A DNA stretch of 64,000 nucleotides from Polyangiaceae bacterium (GCA_019637295.1 JAHBVX010000002.1:930001-994000); one strand, 5' to 3'. Numbered from the stretch's first letter, positions 25,980 to 35,387 are shown. Notes: a model not told the origin generated them from the sequence alone. Translations and numbers: made by a program.

Positions 25980-27581
25980 GTGACCTTCTCGCGCCGGTCC
26001 TTGCTCGCGTTCCTCGCGGGCGCGCCGCTGGCGGCCTCGGCGTGCAAGCGCGCTCCCGTGCCCGGTAGCATCCGGGGCGGCGCGATGGCGGTGGGTCACC
26101 GCCTGCGGGACGCCACCGTCGAGCAGGCGAGCGGCCCGCCCCTGCGCGTCAAGGTCGCCATCGTCGGCGCCGGGCCGAGCGGCCTGTCCGCGGCGTGGCG
26201 GCTCGAGCGCCTCGGCGAGCCCTCCTTCGTCGTGCTCGAGCTCGAGCCCCAGGCCGGCGGGACGAGCGCCTTCGGCACCGACGGCGTGGTGCCCCACCCC
26301 TGGGGCGCGCACTACGTGCCGCTGCCGAGCGCCGACAACCCCGCGCTCGTCGCCCTGCTCGACGAGCTCGGCGTGCTCGAGTCGCGCTCCCCGGTCGTCG
26401 CCAAAGAGACGGCGCGGGTGCGCGCGCCGGAGGAGCGCGTGTTCGCCGATGGTGCGTGGCACGAGGGCCTGTTGCCGCGGGTGCTCGCCGGCGAGCGCGA
26501 CGTCGCGGAGCTGCGGCGGTTCGAGCAGGACGTCGAGCGCTGGGTCCGCTTCCGAGACGCGCGAGGTCGGCCCGCGTTCGCGCTGCCCTCGCGCCGCTCT
26601 TCCGACGCCGCAGAGGTCGTCGCGCTCGACCGCCTCACGGCGAGCGCGTACCTCGATCGCCTGAAGATCCATTCATCCTGGGTGCGTTGGTACGTGGAGT
26701 ACGCCTGCCGCGACGACTACGGTCTGAGCCTGGAGCAGACCAGCGCCTGGGCCATGCTGTTCTACTTTGCGTCGCGCGCGACCAGCGCCGGGCAGAGCGC
26801 CCCCTTTCTGACCTTCCCGGAGGGCAACGGCCGGCTGGTGCGCCACCTCGGCTCCGTCGCCGGAGCGCGCCTGCGCCTCGGTCAGCTGGTGACGGACGTG
26901 GTGCCCAGCGAGGGCGAGGTCGCCCTCACGAGCTACGACGTCGCCTCCGGGCGGCTGACGCGCGTCGTCGCCGAGCAGGTCATCCTGGCCATCCCCAAGT
27001 TCGTCGTGCGCCGCGTGCTGCGTCCGTACCGCGACTCACCGCCCGCGCATCTGAGCCAGCTGACCTACGGCGTGTGGGTCGTGTCCAACGTTCACCTGTC
27101 GGGGCGGCCGAAGTCGCGGGGCTTCGAACTGGCCTGGGACAACGTGATCTACGACAGCGCCTCGCTCGGCTACGTGGTGGCCACCCATCAGAGCTTGCGC
27201 GATCAGGGCCCGAGCGTGTGGACCCACTACTTGCCGCTCATCGACGCGGAGCCGGACGTGGCCCGTCGTCGGGTGGCCGAGGCGACCCACGACGAGCTGG
27301 CCTCCGCGGTGCTCGCGGATCTCGAGCCAGCGCACGTCGAGCTGCGCCGGCACGTCGAGCGGGTGGACGTGTGGCGCTGGGGTCACGCCATGGTGCGCGC
27401 CGTGCCCGACACCATCTGGAGCGCGGGCCTCGCGAAGGCGCGGCGCCCGCTCGGTCGCGTCCACTTTGCGCACGCGGATCTCTCGGGTCTGCCTCTGTTC
27501 GAGGAGGCGCAGGATCACGGCGTGCGCGCGGCCGAGGACGTGCTCACCGCCCTGGGCCGCGAGGTCGCCCGGTGGACCTGA
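25980..27581 (+). CDS. Tat-exported FAD-dependent oxidoreductase (amine-oxidase type)
   Basis: A 533-residue flavoprotein. The N-terminus has a twin-arginine signal (SRRSLLAFLAG) ending in a lipobox-like AASAC. The FAD site is VAIVGAGPSGLSAAWRLE (about residues 60-77), with the acidic end at VVLELEPQAGG. It continues with the amine-oxidase-like pattern: FPEGNGRLVRHL, QVILAIPKFVVRRVL and, at the end, HFAHADLSGLPLFEEAQDHG. Substrate is unknown. The GTG start lies 4 bases after the previous stop. The next gene, a His-rich membrane protein, overlaps its end by 10 bases, which suggests a flavoprotein-membrane pair. Confidence 0.8.
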   Translation: MTFSRRSLLAFLAGAPLAASACKRAPVPGSIRGGAMAVGHRLRDATVEQASGPPLRVKVAIVGAGPSGLSAAWRLERLGEPSFVVLELEPQAGGTSAFGTDGVVPHPWGAHYVPLPSADNPALVALLDELGVLESRSPVVAKETARVRAPEERVFADGAWHEGLLPRVLAGERDVAELRRFEQDVERWVRFRDARGRPAFALPSRRSSDAAEVVALDRLTASAYLDRLKIHSSWVRWYVEYACRDDYGLSLEQTSAWAMLFYFASRATSAGQSAPFLTFPEGNGRLVRHLGSVAGARLRLGQLVTDVVPSEGEVALTSYDVASGRLTRVVAEQVILAIPKFVVRRVLRPYRDSPPAHLSQLTYGVWVVSNVHLSGRPKSRGFELAWDNVIYDSASLGYVVATHQSLRDQGPSVWTHYLPLIDAEPDVARRRVAEATHDELASAVLADLEPAHVELRRHVERVDVWRWGHAMVRAVPDTIWSAGLAKARRPLGRVHFAHADLSGLPLFEEAQDHGVRAAEDVLTALGREVARWT

Positions 27582-28696
27582 GCGCGAGCGCGACGCCAGC
27601 GCCCTCGGGCGTGAGCTTCGGCCCCTGGCTGTTCGGGCCGCGCATCGACCTCGCGGTGTTCGGCGGCAGCGCCCTGGTCGCCCTCGGCCTGGTGGCGGCG
27701 GCGCGAGGGCTCGGCCTGTCGCCGGGGCCGCTGCCCGAGTGGGGCTGGCTGGTCTTGGTGCTCGGCATCGACGTGGCCCACGTGCACAGCACGCTGTTCC
27801 GCACCTACCTGGACGGCGAGGAGCTGCGGCGACACCCCTACCGCTATGCCTTGGTCCCGCTCGCTGTCTATCTCGTCGGGGTCGCGCTGTACGCGCACGG
27901 GTCGCTCACGTTCTGGCGCGTGCTCGCCTACGTCGCGCTGTTCCACTTCGTTCGCCAGCAGGTGGGCTGGGTCGCGGTCTATCGCGCGCGCTCTTCGCTG
28001 CGCGGCGGGCTCGATCGCATCATCGACGACGGCGCCGTGTATCTGGCGACGCTGTACCCGGTGCTGCACTGGCACGCCAACCTGCCGGACACGCGCTTCG
28101 CCTGGTTCCTCGCCGGGGACTTCGTCGACGGCTCGTCGCTGCTCGAGCCCTGGGTCGGTCCGGTCAAGTGGCTGTGGGCCGGGTGGCTCGCGTTGTTCTT
28201 CGCGCGGCAGCTGGCCGTGGGACTGTCGCGGGGGACGTGGGCGGTGGGCAAGAGCGTCGTGGTCGCGACCACCGCGGCGGTCTGGTACGTCGGCATCGTC
28301 GCGACCAACAGCGACTTCGACTTCACCGTCACCAACGTGATCGTCCACGGAGTCCCCTACATCGCGCTGCTCTGGGCCTACGCGCGCGCGCGACGCCGAG
28401 AGGCCCCGAGCCGCCTCGGCTCGCACATCGCCGGCGCGGGCTTTGGCGCGTTCCTGTCGCTGCTGCTGTTGATCGCGTTCCTCGAGGAGTGGGCCTGGGA
28501 CGAGCTGGTGTGGCAGGAGCGGAGCTGGCTCTTTGGCGACGCGGGAACGACGCTCGGCGCCGTCGCCCTTGCCCTCGTGGTGCCGCTCCTCGCCCTGCCG
28601 CAAGCCACTCACTACGCCCTCGACGGCATCCTGTGGCGTCGCGGCGACACCCGCACGCGCCCGGCGCAACGCGCGGCGCTCGGGTTCGAGCCATAG
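27572..28696 (+). CDS. His-rich multipass membrane protein of unknown function
   Basis: About 374 residues with roughly eight to nine membrane helices. Histidines cluster at helix ends: DVAHVHST, LFHFVRQQVGW, VLHWHANLP and VIVHGVPYIALLW. The GTG at 27572 overlaps the flavoprotein stop. Membrane histidines paired with a Tat-exported flavoprotein suggest metal or heme binding and electron transfer or oxygenation (inference). A distant resemblance in pattern to carotenoid-cleaving Brp/Blh membrane proteins was considered but not established. I do not recognise the family. Confidence 0.72.
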   Translation: MDLSASATPAPSGVSFGPWLFGPRIDLAVFGGSALVALGLVAAARGLGLSPGPLPEWGWLVLVLGIDVAHVHSTLFRTYLDGEELRRHPYRYALVPLAVYLVGVALYAHGSLTFWRVLAYVALFHFVRQQVGWVAVYRARSSLRGGLDRIIDDGAVYLATLYPVLHWHANLPDTRFAWFLAGDFVDGSSLLEPWVGPVKWLWAGWLALFFARQLAVGLSRGTWAVGKSVVVATTAAVWYVGIVATNSDFDFTVTNVIVHGVPYIALLWAYARARRREAPSRLGSHIAGAGFGAFLSLLLLIAFLEEWAWDELVWQERSWLFGDAGTTLGAVALALVVPLLALPQATHYALDGILWRRGDTRTRPAQRAALGFEP

Positions 28697-28708
28697 CTCG
28701 AGTGCACG

Positions 28709-29140
28709 CTACCGCTTGCCCGACTTCGCCCAGCGCGCCCAGGCTCCGTCGGCTGGCCTCTCGACCGCGAAGCGCTGGCGCCAGTCGCCGCCGCGAATGC
28801 GCCGCAGGCCCCGAGCCTGCTCCCGCCGCAAGAAGTACGCATGCGCGACCGAGCCGTCGGCGAGGCGCACGTCCTGTCGAACGTACAGCGCCGGGTGATC
28901 CCGGCGCTTGTCGCACGCGCTCAGCACGGCGTAGCTGACCTCCCAGAGCTCACCCGTCACGGCGGAGTCGCCCCCTTGCAGCAGCCCAGCCAGCGCGCGG
29001 ACCTCGACCAGCGTGTAGCCCGGCGCGGTCTTCACCGTGCCATGCGGCGTGGCCTGGGCGATGACGTCGTGCTCCCGCTCTCCGGACAGGAACGTGCCGT
29101 AGACGAAGAGTCGAAAGCTGACGGAGGTGGCCAACGCCAT
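28709..29140 (-). CDS. Gamma-glutamylcyclotransferase-like (GGCT/AIG2 fold) protein
   Basis: A 143-residue protein with the fold signature LFVYGTFLSGEREHDVI near the N-terminus (YGTL-type loop), then GYTLVEV and the GELWEVSYAVLSACDKR segment with an acidic/basic pocket. Family members cyclise gamma-glutamyl amines or peptides to 5-oxoproline, but many are uncharacterised. The catalytic glutamate expected in the middle of the chain could be the Glu in GELWEV, though this is not certain. It is convergent with the His-rich membrane gene (12 bases between stops) and divergent from the large lipoprotein gene. Confidence 0.78.
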   Translation of the reverse strand: MALATSVSFRLFVYGTFLSGEREHDVIAQATPHGTVKTAPGYTLVEVRALAGLLQGGDSAVTGELWEVSYAVLSACDKRRDHPALYVRQDVRLADGSVAHAYFLRREQARGLRRIRGGDWRQRFAVERPADGAWARWAKSGKR

Positions 29141-29202
29141 GAGACTTCAGCCGTTTTCTCTGCTTCACGCAACTCGAGCGCGGGGTGGCCGATGGAAGGG
29201 CC

Positions 29203-31845
29203 ATGTACCGTGCTGCGCGTGCCTTGGCTCTGGTCCTGCTCCTCCTGGTCGTGGGCTGCGGTGGGGAGGAGCCGGGGGGCGAGCCCGCGGACGTGTACCG
29301 GGCGGAGCTCTTTCCCTCGAGCGCCGTCCTGAGCGGGAGCACGCTCGAGCGGCTGGTGTCGGACCAGGACGGGCGCTTGCGCTTCGACGGTGTGCCGGGG
29401 CAGTTGTCCGAGCTCGAGGGGACGCACGTCCTGATCGCCGGCAAGAGCCAGGCCCAGCCCAGCGGCTTCATGCGCTGGATCGTCGACGCCCACCTCGACC
29501 AGGGCGATCTGGTGCTCGACACCCGAGACGTCCCCGTCGAGCTCGCGTTCCGCAAGCTCCACGTGCGCGCCACGCGCAGCTACGCCGAGCTGGCGGCTCC
29601 GGGCGCCGGCAGCCGAGCGCAGGCCACGGGAGGGGGTCACCAGAGCGTCGTGTTCCACGAGCCCGCCTTCGACGGCGATGACGATCCGAGCACGCCGGAC
29701 GACCAGGTCATGCTCACGGGCACGCTGCAGGGCAGCGCCAAGTTCCAGCTGGGCATCGACACGGACTGGGGAGAGATCAAGGCGCTGCCATCGGCGGTCG
29801 TGGACTGCATGAAGCAGATCTTCACTGGAGGGAGCTGTGATCTGGAGTCGCTCGTGCCCGAAGTGAAGGTGAGCTTCGCTGCGCGCGTAGAGGCCAGCGC
29901 GGACATCTCGCTCGCGGGCGCCGCCTTCCTCGACTACACGCGCGAGGTGACCCTGCCTGCCATCGAGCTGCCCGAGTTCTGGATCGGCCCGCTGGGCTTC
30001 TTCCCGGCCATCGAGCTGGTGGGCACCATCGAGGGCGAAGCCTCTAGCCGCTTCGACCTGTCGACGAAGGCGTCCGTCGGGCTCGAGCTCGACGTGCACG
30101 CATCGAACAAGAAGGGCGTGAAGCTGACGCCGCCGAACGCCTGGTTCGAGGCCTCCTCCCCGGCTGTGACCGCGACGCTGAAGGCCAACGGCGCGGTGTC
30201 GTTCGGGCCGCGGCTGCGGCTCTTGCTGTACAAGGTGATGGGCCCGAGGGCGGGCCTGCGGCTCTTCACCGAACTCGACGCGGACATGTCGCGCAATCCG
30301 TGTTGGGCGCTCGAGGCAGGCCTGCGTGCGGAGTACGGCTTCTACATCGGGCTGCCGGTGCCCATCATCGGAGACATCACCCTGGCCAGCTTCAGCGACC
30401 AGCTCGAGCTGTTCCGCAAGACGGTGGCGACCGGCGGTTGTCAGGCTCTCAGCGGAGGGGATCCCGCGAGCCCGACCGCGGGCGAGCCGAGCGCGGCCGC
30501 GTTCGCCGCTCCGGACTTCGTGCCCTGGTCTCGCGCCTACGCTGGCGTGCTCGACCGCCACCCGAACCAGGCGGTGGGCGCGGCCATCGCGTGGTCCCAG
30601 GCCACAGCCACCGTGGATGGTCGCTTTTTGTTGTCCAGCGCCGACGGACGCGCCCTGCTCAAGGTGACGCCTGACGGCACGCCCGTGTGGGCGCGGCGCT
30701 ACCTCGCCACCGAGCCGTGGCTCGAGAGCGGGTCGGCAGAGATGCTGCCCGGCCGCGTCGTCCATGCGAAGGACGGCACTGTGTTCGTCCTGGCTCACCC
30801 GTACTCGGTGCTCAAGGTCGCCGCGTCGGGGCAGCTCCACTGGGCCAAGCGCTTCGAGCAGACCGCCGGGCGCAGCTGGCTTCGGTTCACGGACGCCGTC
30901 GCCACGTCGGATGGTGGACTGCTCGCGGTTGCCGCCCGTGACGACGAGGCCGTCCTGGCCAACGACGCGGCGCTGTGGCTCGTGCGCCTGGACGCTCACG
31001 GTGAGGTCGTCTGGTCGAAGACACTCGCGGCCGGTGGACGGCGCGTCGTACCGCGCGCGGTCATCCGCCACGGCACCGGTTTCACGATCGCCGGCTCCGC
31101 CTACTCGCCGAGCAGCGCTCGGTGGCAGGCGTTCGCGGCGCGCGTGGCGGGTGACGGCAGCACCCTGTGGGTGAGGTCCGTCGCTGCCACGCGCTGCGAC
31201 GCAGTGGAGTACGGCTCGCACTTCCACGCCGGGCTCGCCACGCCCGACGACGATCTCGTCCTGGCGGGCGCTCTCAGCTTCGCAGGCGACAACACGCTGA
31301 CCCTGAAGCTCAAGCCTTCGGGGGAGCTGGCCTGGTCCCGGGCGGAGCGGACGCCGGTAGCGGCGCATCTCGGACCCAGCATCGGCTCCATCGTCGCCCT
31401 GCCCACGAGCGGCTACCTCGTTGCCGGCACCTACTCCGGTGACCTCAACGCCGAAGACGTGTTCATCGCAGCGTTGGACTCCATCGGCCGTTCGCAGTGG
31501 GTGCGCGCTCACGGCGCGGCGAACGTGCCCGACACCATCCACCACGACAACGACAACTTCCCCTCCCTGGTGCTCACGCGTGATGGCGGCGCGCTCGTCG
31601 TTGCCCACAGCAACGGCTTGCTCGACGCGGGACTGTGGGGGTTCAAGGTGTTCGCCAAGGACGGACAGATCGCCTTCGCCTCCTCCACCACCGCACAGAG
31701 CCGCGACCTCACTCTCGAGCAGGCTCCCGCGTGCTTGGATCTGGTCGCCGAGAGCTGGCTCGAGTCGGACGAACCGGCCGGTGTGGCCCCGCTGGCGCTC
31801 ACCAGCGAGAGCGTCGCCATCTCGGTGACCCAGCAGGCGCCCTGA
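29203..31845 (+). CDS. Large lipoprotein with C-terminal beta-propeller-like repeats
   Basis: About 880 residues. The signal peptide ends at the lipobox VVGC (Cys near residue 19). The ATG at 29203 follows a GGAAGG Shine-Dalgarno. The N-terminal 400 residues are beta-rich and unrecognised, with a few Cys. From about residue 440 there are repeats of a propeller type: each ends in WARRY, HWAKRF, VWSKTL, LWVRSV or AWSRAE, resembling PQQ-like or delta-60 repeats that read out as a lipoprotein outer-surface propeller. Function is unknown. No operon partner is seen. The stop is 51 bases from the convergent zinc-ribbon gene. Confidence 0.75.
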   Translation: MYRAARALALVLLLLVVGCGGEEPGGEPADVYRAELFPSSAVLSGSTLERLVSDQDGRLRFDGVPGQLSELEGTHVLIAGKSQAQPSGFMRWIVDAHLDQGDLVLDTRDVPVELAFRKLHVRATRSYAELAAPGAGSRAQATGGGHQSVVFHEPAFDGDDDPSTPDDQVMLTGTLQGSAKFQLGIDTDWGEIKALPSAVVDCMKQIFTGGSCDLESLVPEVKVSFAARVEASADISLAGAAFLDYTREVTLPAIELPEFWIGPLGFFPAIELVGTIEGEASSRFDLSTKASVGLELDVHASNKKGVKLTPPNAWFEASSPAVTATLKANGAVSFGPRLRLLLYKVMGPRAGLRLFTELDADMSRNPCWALEAGLRAEYGFYIGLPVPIIGDITLASFSDQLELFRKTVATGGCQALSGGDPASPTAGEPSAAAFAAPDFVPWSRAYAGVLDRHPNQAVGAAIAWSQATATVDGRFLLSSADGRALLKVTPDGTPVWARRYLATEPWLESGSAEMLPGRVVHAKDGTVFVLAHPYSVLKVAASGQLHWAKRFEQTAGRSWLRFTDAVATSDGGLLAVAARDDEAVLANDAALWLVRLDAHGEVVWSKTLAAGGRRVVPRAVIRHGTGFTIAGSAYSPSSARWQAFAARVAGDGSTLWVRSVAATRCDAVEYGSHFHAGLATPDDDLVLAGALSFAGDNTLTLKLKPSGELAWSRAERTPVAAHLGPSIGSIVALPTSGYLVAGTYSGDLNAEDVFIAALDSIGRSQWVRAHGAANVPDTIHHDNDNFPSLVLTRDGGALVVAHSNGLLDAGLWGFKVFAKDGQIAFASSTTAQSRDLTLEQAPACLDLVAESWLESDEPAGVAPLALTSESVAISVTQQAP

Positions 31846-31896
31846 CGCCTACGGCCTCCGCGCCCCGCCAGCCTCGACAGCTCTCGGCGAGCGTCG

Positions 31897-32490
31897 TCAC
31901 ACCAGGTGCCATTGCACTTCGATCCGTTGCTTGTTCTCCGGATGGGCCAGGATCGGCAGCGGCATGCCTTCGGTGAGCCGCGGCACGATGAGCGGAGGGA
32001 TCGTGGTTCGGTGCTCGACGTCGTAGCGGGGGAGCCCGAGCAGCTCGACGCGCAACCGCAGCGTCGCAGCGTGGCCTTGGGTGGCGGCGACGATTCGATC
32101 CACCGTCGCGCGACCCGCCAGGCCGTGAGCTCGAAACCAGCGGAGGTCGGTGGCCTCCCTGCGGCCCAAGGTGTAGCCGTAGACACCGATGCCTGCGACG
32201 ACCGCGAACACGGCGGCGCCGCCCAGCGGCGCGAGCCTCCCGCCCACCAGCACCTTGACCAGACACACCAACACAGCCACGCCCATGACCACGGCGACGA
32301 CGGCGCCTCCCATTCCCTGGTTCTTGACGGCCGGCGCGGGCTCGATGCGCAAGCGCGGTGCGTTCGCCTCGGCGCCGCCGCCGATCACGGTGGACGCTAC
32401 GCCGCAGTACGCGCACGTCACCGCCGGCGACGAGCCATCCACGCGCAGAGCGGCTCCACAGTTCTCGCACTTGGCGACGACGGCCTGCAT
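31897..32490 (-). CDS. Zinc-ribbon membrane protein of unknown function
   Basis: A 197-residue protein. The N-terminus is a zinc ribbon (CENC about residue 9-12 and CAYC about residue 26-29), followed by a linker, two membrane helices (about residues 60-80 and 85-105) and a cytosolic or periplasmic beta-rich tail. The ATG at 32490 is preferred over the one at 32502 because a TACGAT box ends 10 bases before it. The open frame continues upstream but does not look like protein. No function can be named. Confidence 0.7.
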   Translation of the reverse strand: MQAVVAKCENCGAALRVDGSSPAVTCAYCGVASTVIGGGAEANAPRLRIEPAPAVKNQGMGGAVVAVVMGVAVLVCLVKVLVGGRLAPLGGAAVFAVVAGIGVYGYTLGRREATDLRWFRAHGLAGRATVDRIVAATQGHAATLRLRVELLGLPRYDVEHRTTIPPLIVPRLTEGMPLPILAHPENKQRIEVQWHLV

Positions 32491-32500
32491 GGGCCGCCGC

Positions 32501-32506
32501 ATCGTA
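32501..32506 (-). promoter_or_regulatory. Putative -10 element (TACGAT) for the zinc-ribbon gene
   Basis: TACGAT on the minus strand matches TANNNT and ends 10 bases before the ATG at 32490, with no Shine-Dalgarno between. It implies a leaderless or nearly leaderless transcript. Confidence 0.4.
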
Positions 32507-33095
32507 CCCCAGCGCCTTCTCCGCCACGAGTCAGAACGCGCAGTCAGTCTCCCGGTCGGCGCGCCAGCGTGAGGTGTACCGGGCAGACCGTCTCGGTCTC
32601 GGGATTGCAGACCCAGTACGATTCCTCTGCAGTCGTGCTGCAACTGCACGAGAGTCGCTGCACCTACGTCGACGACACCAGGCAACGCTGTCGCGAGACG
32701 CGATACCTGAGCTGCATCACATCGTTGCGTTTGCCCGCGGCGGTGCGGGTGGCGCGCCGGGGGTGACCGAGAGTCCGATCTCCGGCACGGCATCGAGCGC
32801 CTGTTCGAGCCGCTCGGTGCGGGGTGGCGCGCCGGGACTCGAGGCCAGGCCACGGTCAGTCGTCATGGCCGCGATTCTACCCCGCGGGCCGCGCCGCAGC
32901 GTCAAATGTGGCGCCCTTGGCGCTGGAGTCCGGATCACGCGACGGCGGTCCGGACGCCGGAGCGGTCAGCAGCTGTTGCGTTCCGCCGCTCCCGCGCCGG
33001 ACCGACACCAGGCCCGTTGGCTGCTGGGAGTGGGACCCGCCGGACGCTGGCCGCGCGTGCTTCCCGCGGCGGCCGCCAGGTGCTACGCCCGAGGG
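32507..33095. other. Gene-poor stretch with broken Cys-rich reading frame
   Basis: About 590 bases between the zinc-ribbon gene and the CoA-transferase pair, with no convincing intact gene. On the minus strand around 32540-32720 a Cys-rich, protein-like reading (RQRCLVSST, then [19 protein letters not shown]) is interrupted by an in-frame TAG at the place where a Tyr codon would fit, which could be a decayed lipoprotein gene. On the other strand the same stretch also reads like a short Cys-containing peptide, so orientation is uncertain. A near-identical 22-base direct repeat lies at 32741 and 32815. Confidence 0.4.
32741..32836. repeat. Direct repeat of about 22 bases
   Basis: CGGTGCGGGTGGCGCGCCGG begins at 32741 and recurs from 32815 with one extra G. 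The copies are 74 bases apart. They may be a chance product of G+C richness or a small duplication in a decaying region. Confidence 0.6.
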
Positions 33096-33794
33096 ATGGA
33101 CAAGGTGGTCGACAGCGCAGCGCGCGCGGTGGCCGACATCGGCGACGGGGCCAGCATCGTCGCGGGCGGCTTCGGACTGTGCGGAATACCCGAGCTCACG
33201 ATCGCGGCGCTGCGTGAGAAGGGCGTGAAGGGGCTCACCTTCATCAGCAACAACTGCGGCGTGGACGAGTTTGGCCTGGGGCGCCTGCTCGAGACGCGGC
33301 AGATCAAGAAGATGGTCTCGAGCTACGTCGGCGAGAACAAGGAGTTCGAGCGACAGTTCCTCAGCGGCGAGCTCGAGGTGGAGCTCGTGCCGCAGGGCAC
33401 GCTGGCCGAGCGGCTGCGCGCGGGCGGCGCGGGCATCCCAGCGTTCTTCACGCCCGCGGGCTTTGGTACGCAGGTGGCCGAGGGCAAGGAGACACGCGAC
33501 TTCGACGGCCGCTCCTACGTGATGGAGCGCGGCATCACCGGCGACTTCGCGCTGGTCAAGGCCTGGAAGGGGGACCGGCACGGCAACCTGGTCTACCGCC
33601 TGACCGCGAGGAACTTCAATCCGCTGTGCGCGATGGCAGGCCGGGTCACCATCGCGGAGGTCGAAGAGCTGGTCGAGGTGGGGCAGCTCGATCCGAACGA
33701 GGTGCACACCCCGGGGGTCTTCGTGCAGCGCGTGGTCGTGGGCAAGCACGAGAAGCGCATCGAGCGCCGTACCACCCGACCCAAGTCGAGCTGA
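33096..33794 (+). CDS. scoA: 3-oxoacid CoA-transferase subunit A
   Basis: A 232-residue subunit with the family start [20 protein letters not shown] and the CoA-binding [13 protein letters not shown], followed by [30 protein letters not shown] and [10 protein letters not shown]. With the next gene it forms the two-subunit succinyl-CoA:3-ketoacid type transferase used to activate or release acetoacetate. The ATG at 33096 has a GAGGG close before it and a TACGCC box 6 bases upstream. The long open frame upstream is not protein-like. Ten bases separate it from scoB. Confidence 0.95.
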   Translation: MDKVVDSAARAVADIGDGASIVAGGFGLCGIPELTIAALREKGVKGLTFISNNCGVDEFGLGRLLETRQIKKMVSSYVGENKEFERQFLSGELEVELVPQGTLAERLRAGGAGIPAFFTPAGFGTQVAEGKETRDFDGRSYVMERGITGDFALVKAWKGDRHGNLVYRLTARNFNPLCAMAGRVTIAEVEELVEVGQLDPNEVHTPGVFVQRVVVGKHEKRIERRTTRPKSS

Positions 33795-33804
33795 GGAGAG
33801 TGCG

Positions 33805-34458
33805 ATGCTGACTCGAGAGCAGATTGCCATGCGCGCGGCGCAAGAGCTGAAGGACGGCTACTACGTCAACCTGGGCATTGGCATGCCGACCCTGGTGGCC
33901 AACTACATCCCCGCCGGTGTGGAGGTGATGCTGCAGAGCGAGAACGGTCTGCTCGGCATCGGCCCCTTCCCGGTGGAGGGCGAGGAAGATCCGGATCTGA
34001 TCAACGCGGGCAAAGAGACCGTGACGATGGTCTCCGGCGCCTCCATCTTCGACAGCGCGACCAGCTTCGCGATGATCCGGGGCGGTCACATCGACCTGGC
34101 CATCCTGGGCGCGATGGAGGTGGCCGAGAACGGTGATCTGGCCAACTGGATGATCCCCGGCAAGATGGTCAAGGGCATGGGCGGCGCCATGGATTTGGTG
34201 CACGGCGCCAAGCGGGTGGTCGTGATCATGGAGCACGTCAGCCGCGCCGGCGCGCCCAAGATCCTGAAGTCGTGCGCGCTCCCGCTCACGGGTCGCGGCG
34301 TCGTGCATCGCGTGATCACGGATCTGGCGGTGATCGACGTGACGCCAGCGGGCCTCGTGCTCGAGGAGCTGGCCCCGGGCGTGTCCGAGGACGAGGTGCG
34401 CGAGAAGACCGAGCCCGGGCTGACCGCGTCGCCCGGTTTGCGGGCCATGTCGTTCTGA
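33805..34458 (+). CDS. scoB: 3-oxoacid CoA-transferase subunit B
   Basis: A 217-residue subunit with the catalytic glutamate in the SENG motif (Glu46) followed by GLLGIGPFP, and the family segments [27 protein letters not shown] and [14 protein letters not shown]. The catalytic glutamate forms the acyl-CoA thioester intermediate. A GGAGAG Shine-Dalgarno lies before the ATG. With scoA it forms an operon of two genes. The stop is 17 bases from the convergent methyltransferase operon. Confidence 0.96.
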   Translation: MLTREQIAMRAAQELKDGYYVNLGIGMPTLVANYIPAGVEVMLQSENGLLGIGPFPVEGEEDPDLINAGKETVTMVSGASIFDSATSFAMIRGGHIDLAILGAMEVAENGDLANWMIPGKMVKGMGGAMDLVHGAKRVVVIMEHVSRAGAPKILKSCALPLTGRGVVHRVITDLAVIDVTPAGLVLEELAPGVSEDEVREKTEPGLTASPGLRAMSF

Positions 34459-34475
34459 GCGCGTCGCGCCGGACC

Positions 34476-35387
34476 TCAGGGCTCGCGCCCGAGGCGCTCG
34501 AGCGCGACGGTGACGGCGACGTCGCTCTGATCGATGCCGGTGAAGCGTCGACCCTGCTTACGGGCGGCCGCCAGCGTCGTGCCCGAGCCGCACATGGGGT
34601 CGAGCACTCTGCTGTCCGGATGGGTCGCGCCGAGCACGATGCGCTCGAGCAGCTTGAGGGGCTTCTGCGTGGGGTAGCCCGTGGCCTCCGGGTTGAGCGG
34701 TGTGTTGGCCCGCATCGCGGGGCAGTCCGTCCACACGCTGCCGAGCTGCCGGCCCTCGTCGGCGTAGTAGCGGTAGCGCTTGCCCACGATCACGCGATCG
34801 CGATAGCGGCGACCGTCGGGATCCGTGTTCTGGAAGTGCATGGCCTGACTGATCTCGGCGTAGGGCTCACGCAGCGCCGGATCATTCACGTTCCAGATCA
34901 TGTGACCGCTCGGGGCGTACACCAGGATGGTCTGATGCGTGACACTCGGCGCGCGCTTGCCGCGGGCTCCGTTGCCGGGCACCCACACGATCTCTCCCTG
35001 GAATGCGCCGCGGCCCAGCAGTCGATCGGCGAGCACCTTCGCGTCGTGCACGGCCCGGTAGTCGAGGTGCAGCCACAGGCTGCCGCGCTCTGACAGGACG
35101 CGCGCCATGGCCTCGAGCCGCGGCTCGAGCATGCTCAGGAAGGCGTCGAGCCCGCCCCAAGCGTCCGAGTACGCCGTCTCGCCGCTCGCGCGCTGGCCGC
35201 GACCCGCGCGAGCGCCGCGCTGACCGCCAGCGTTGAACGGCGGGTCGACGTACACCACGTCGTAGCCCGGCTCGAGCCGGGGCAACACCCGGGCACAGTC
35301 CCCGTGCCACAGCTCCCCATCGCCCAGGGGGTGAGCGCGGGGCTCGGCCGGCTCGGGCTCGACCACGTTGCTGCGGGCGCGGGTCAT
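34476..35387 (-). CDS. Orphan DNA methyltransferase (N6-adenine or N4-cytosine type)
   Basis: A 303-residue amino-DNA methyltransferase. DPPF (residues 48-51) is the catalytic motif IV, and LDPMCGSGTT (262-271) is the SAM-binding motif I placed near the C-terminus, an order typical of the beta class. TGYPTQKPLKLLERI, a common feature of the family, precedes motif I. The target sequence cannot be read from the protein. No restriction enzyme lies beside it, so it is probably an orphan. Its ATG overlaps the mepA stop (ATGA), making it the last gene of the ktrB operon. Confidence 0.9.
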   Translation of the reverse strand: MTRARSNVVEPEPAEPRAHPLGDGELWHGDCARVLPRLEPGYDVVYVDPPFNAGGQRGARAGRGQRASGETAYSDAWGGLDAFLSMLEPRLEAMARVLSERGSLWLHLDYRAVHDAKVLADRLLGRGAFQGEIVWVPGNGARGKRAPSVTHQTILVYAPSGHMIWNVNDPALREPYAEISQAMHFQNTDPDGRRYRDRVIVGKRYRYYADEGRQLGSVWTDCPAMRANTPLNPEATGYPTQKPLKLLERIVLGATHPDSRVLDPMCGSGTTLAAARKQGRRFTGIDQSDVAVTVALERLGREP

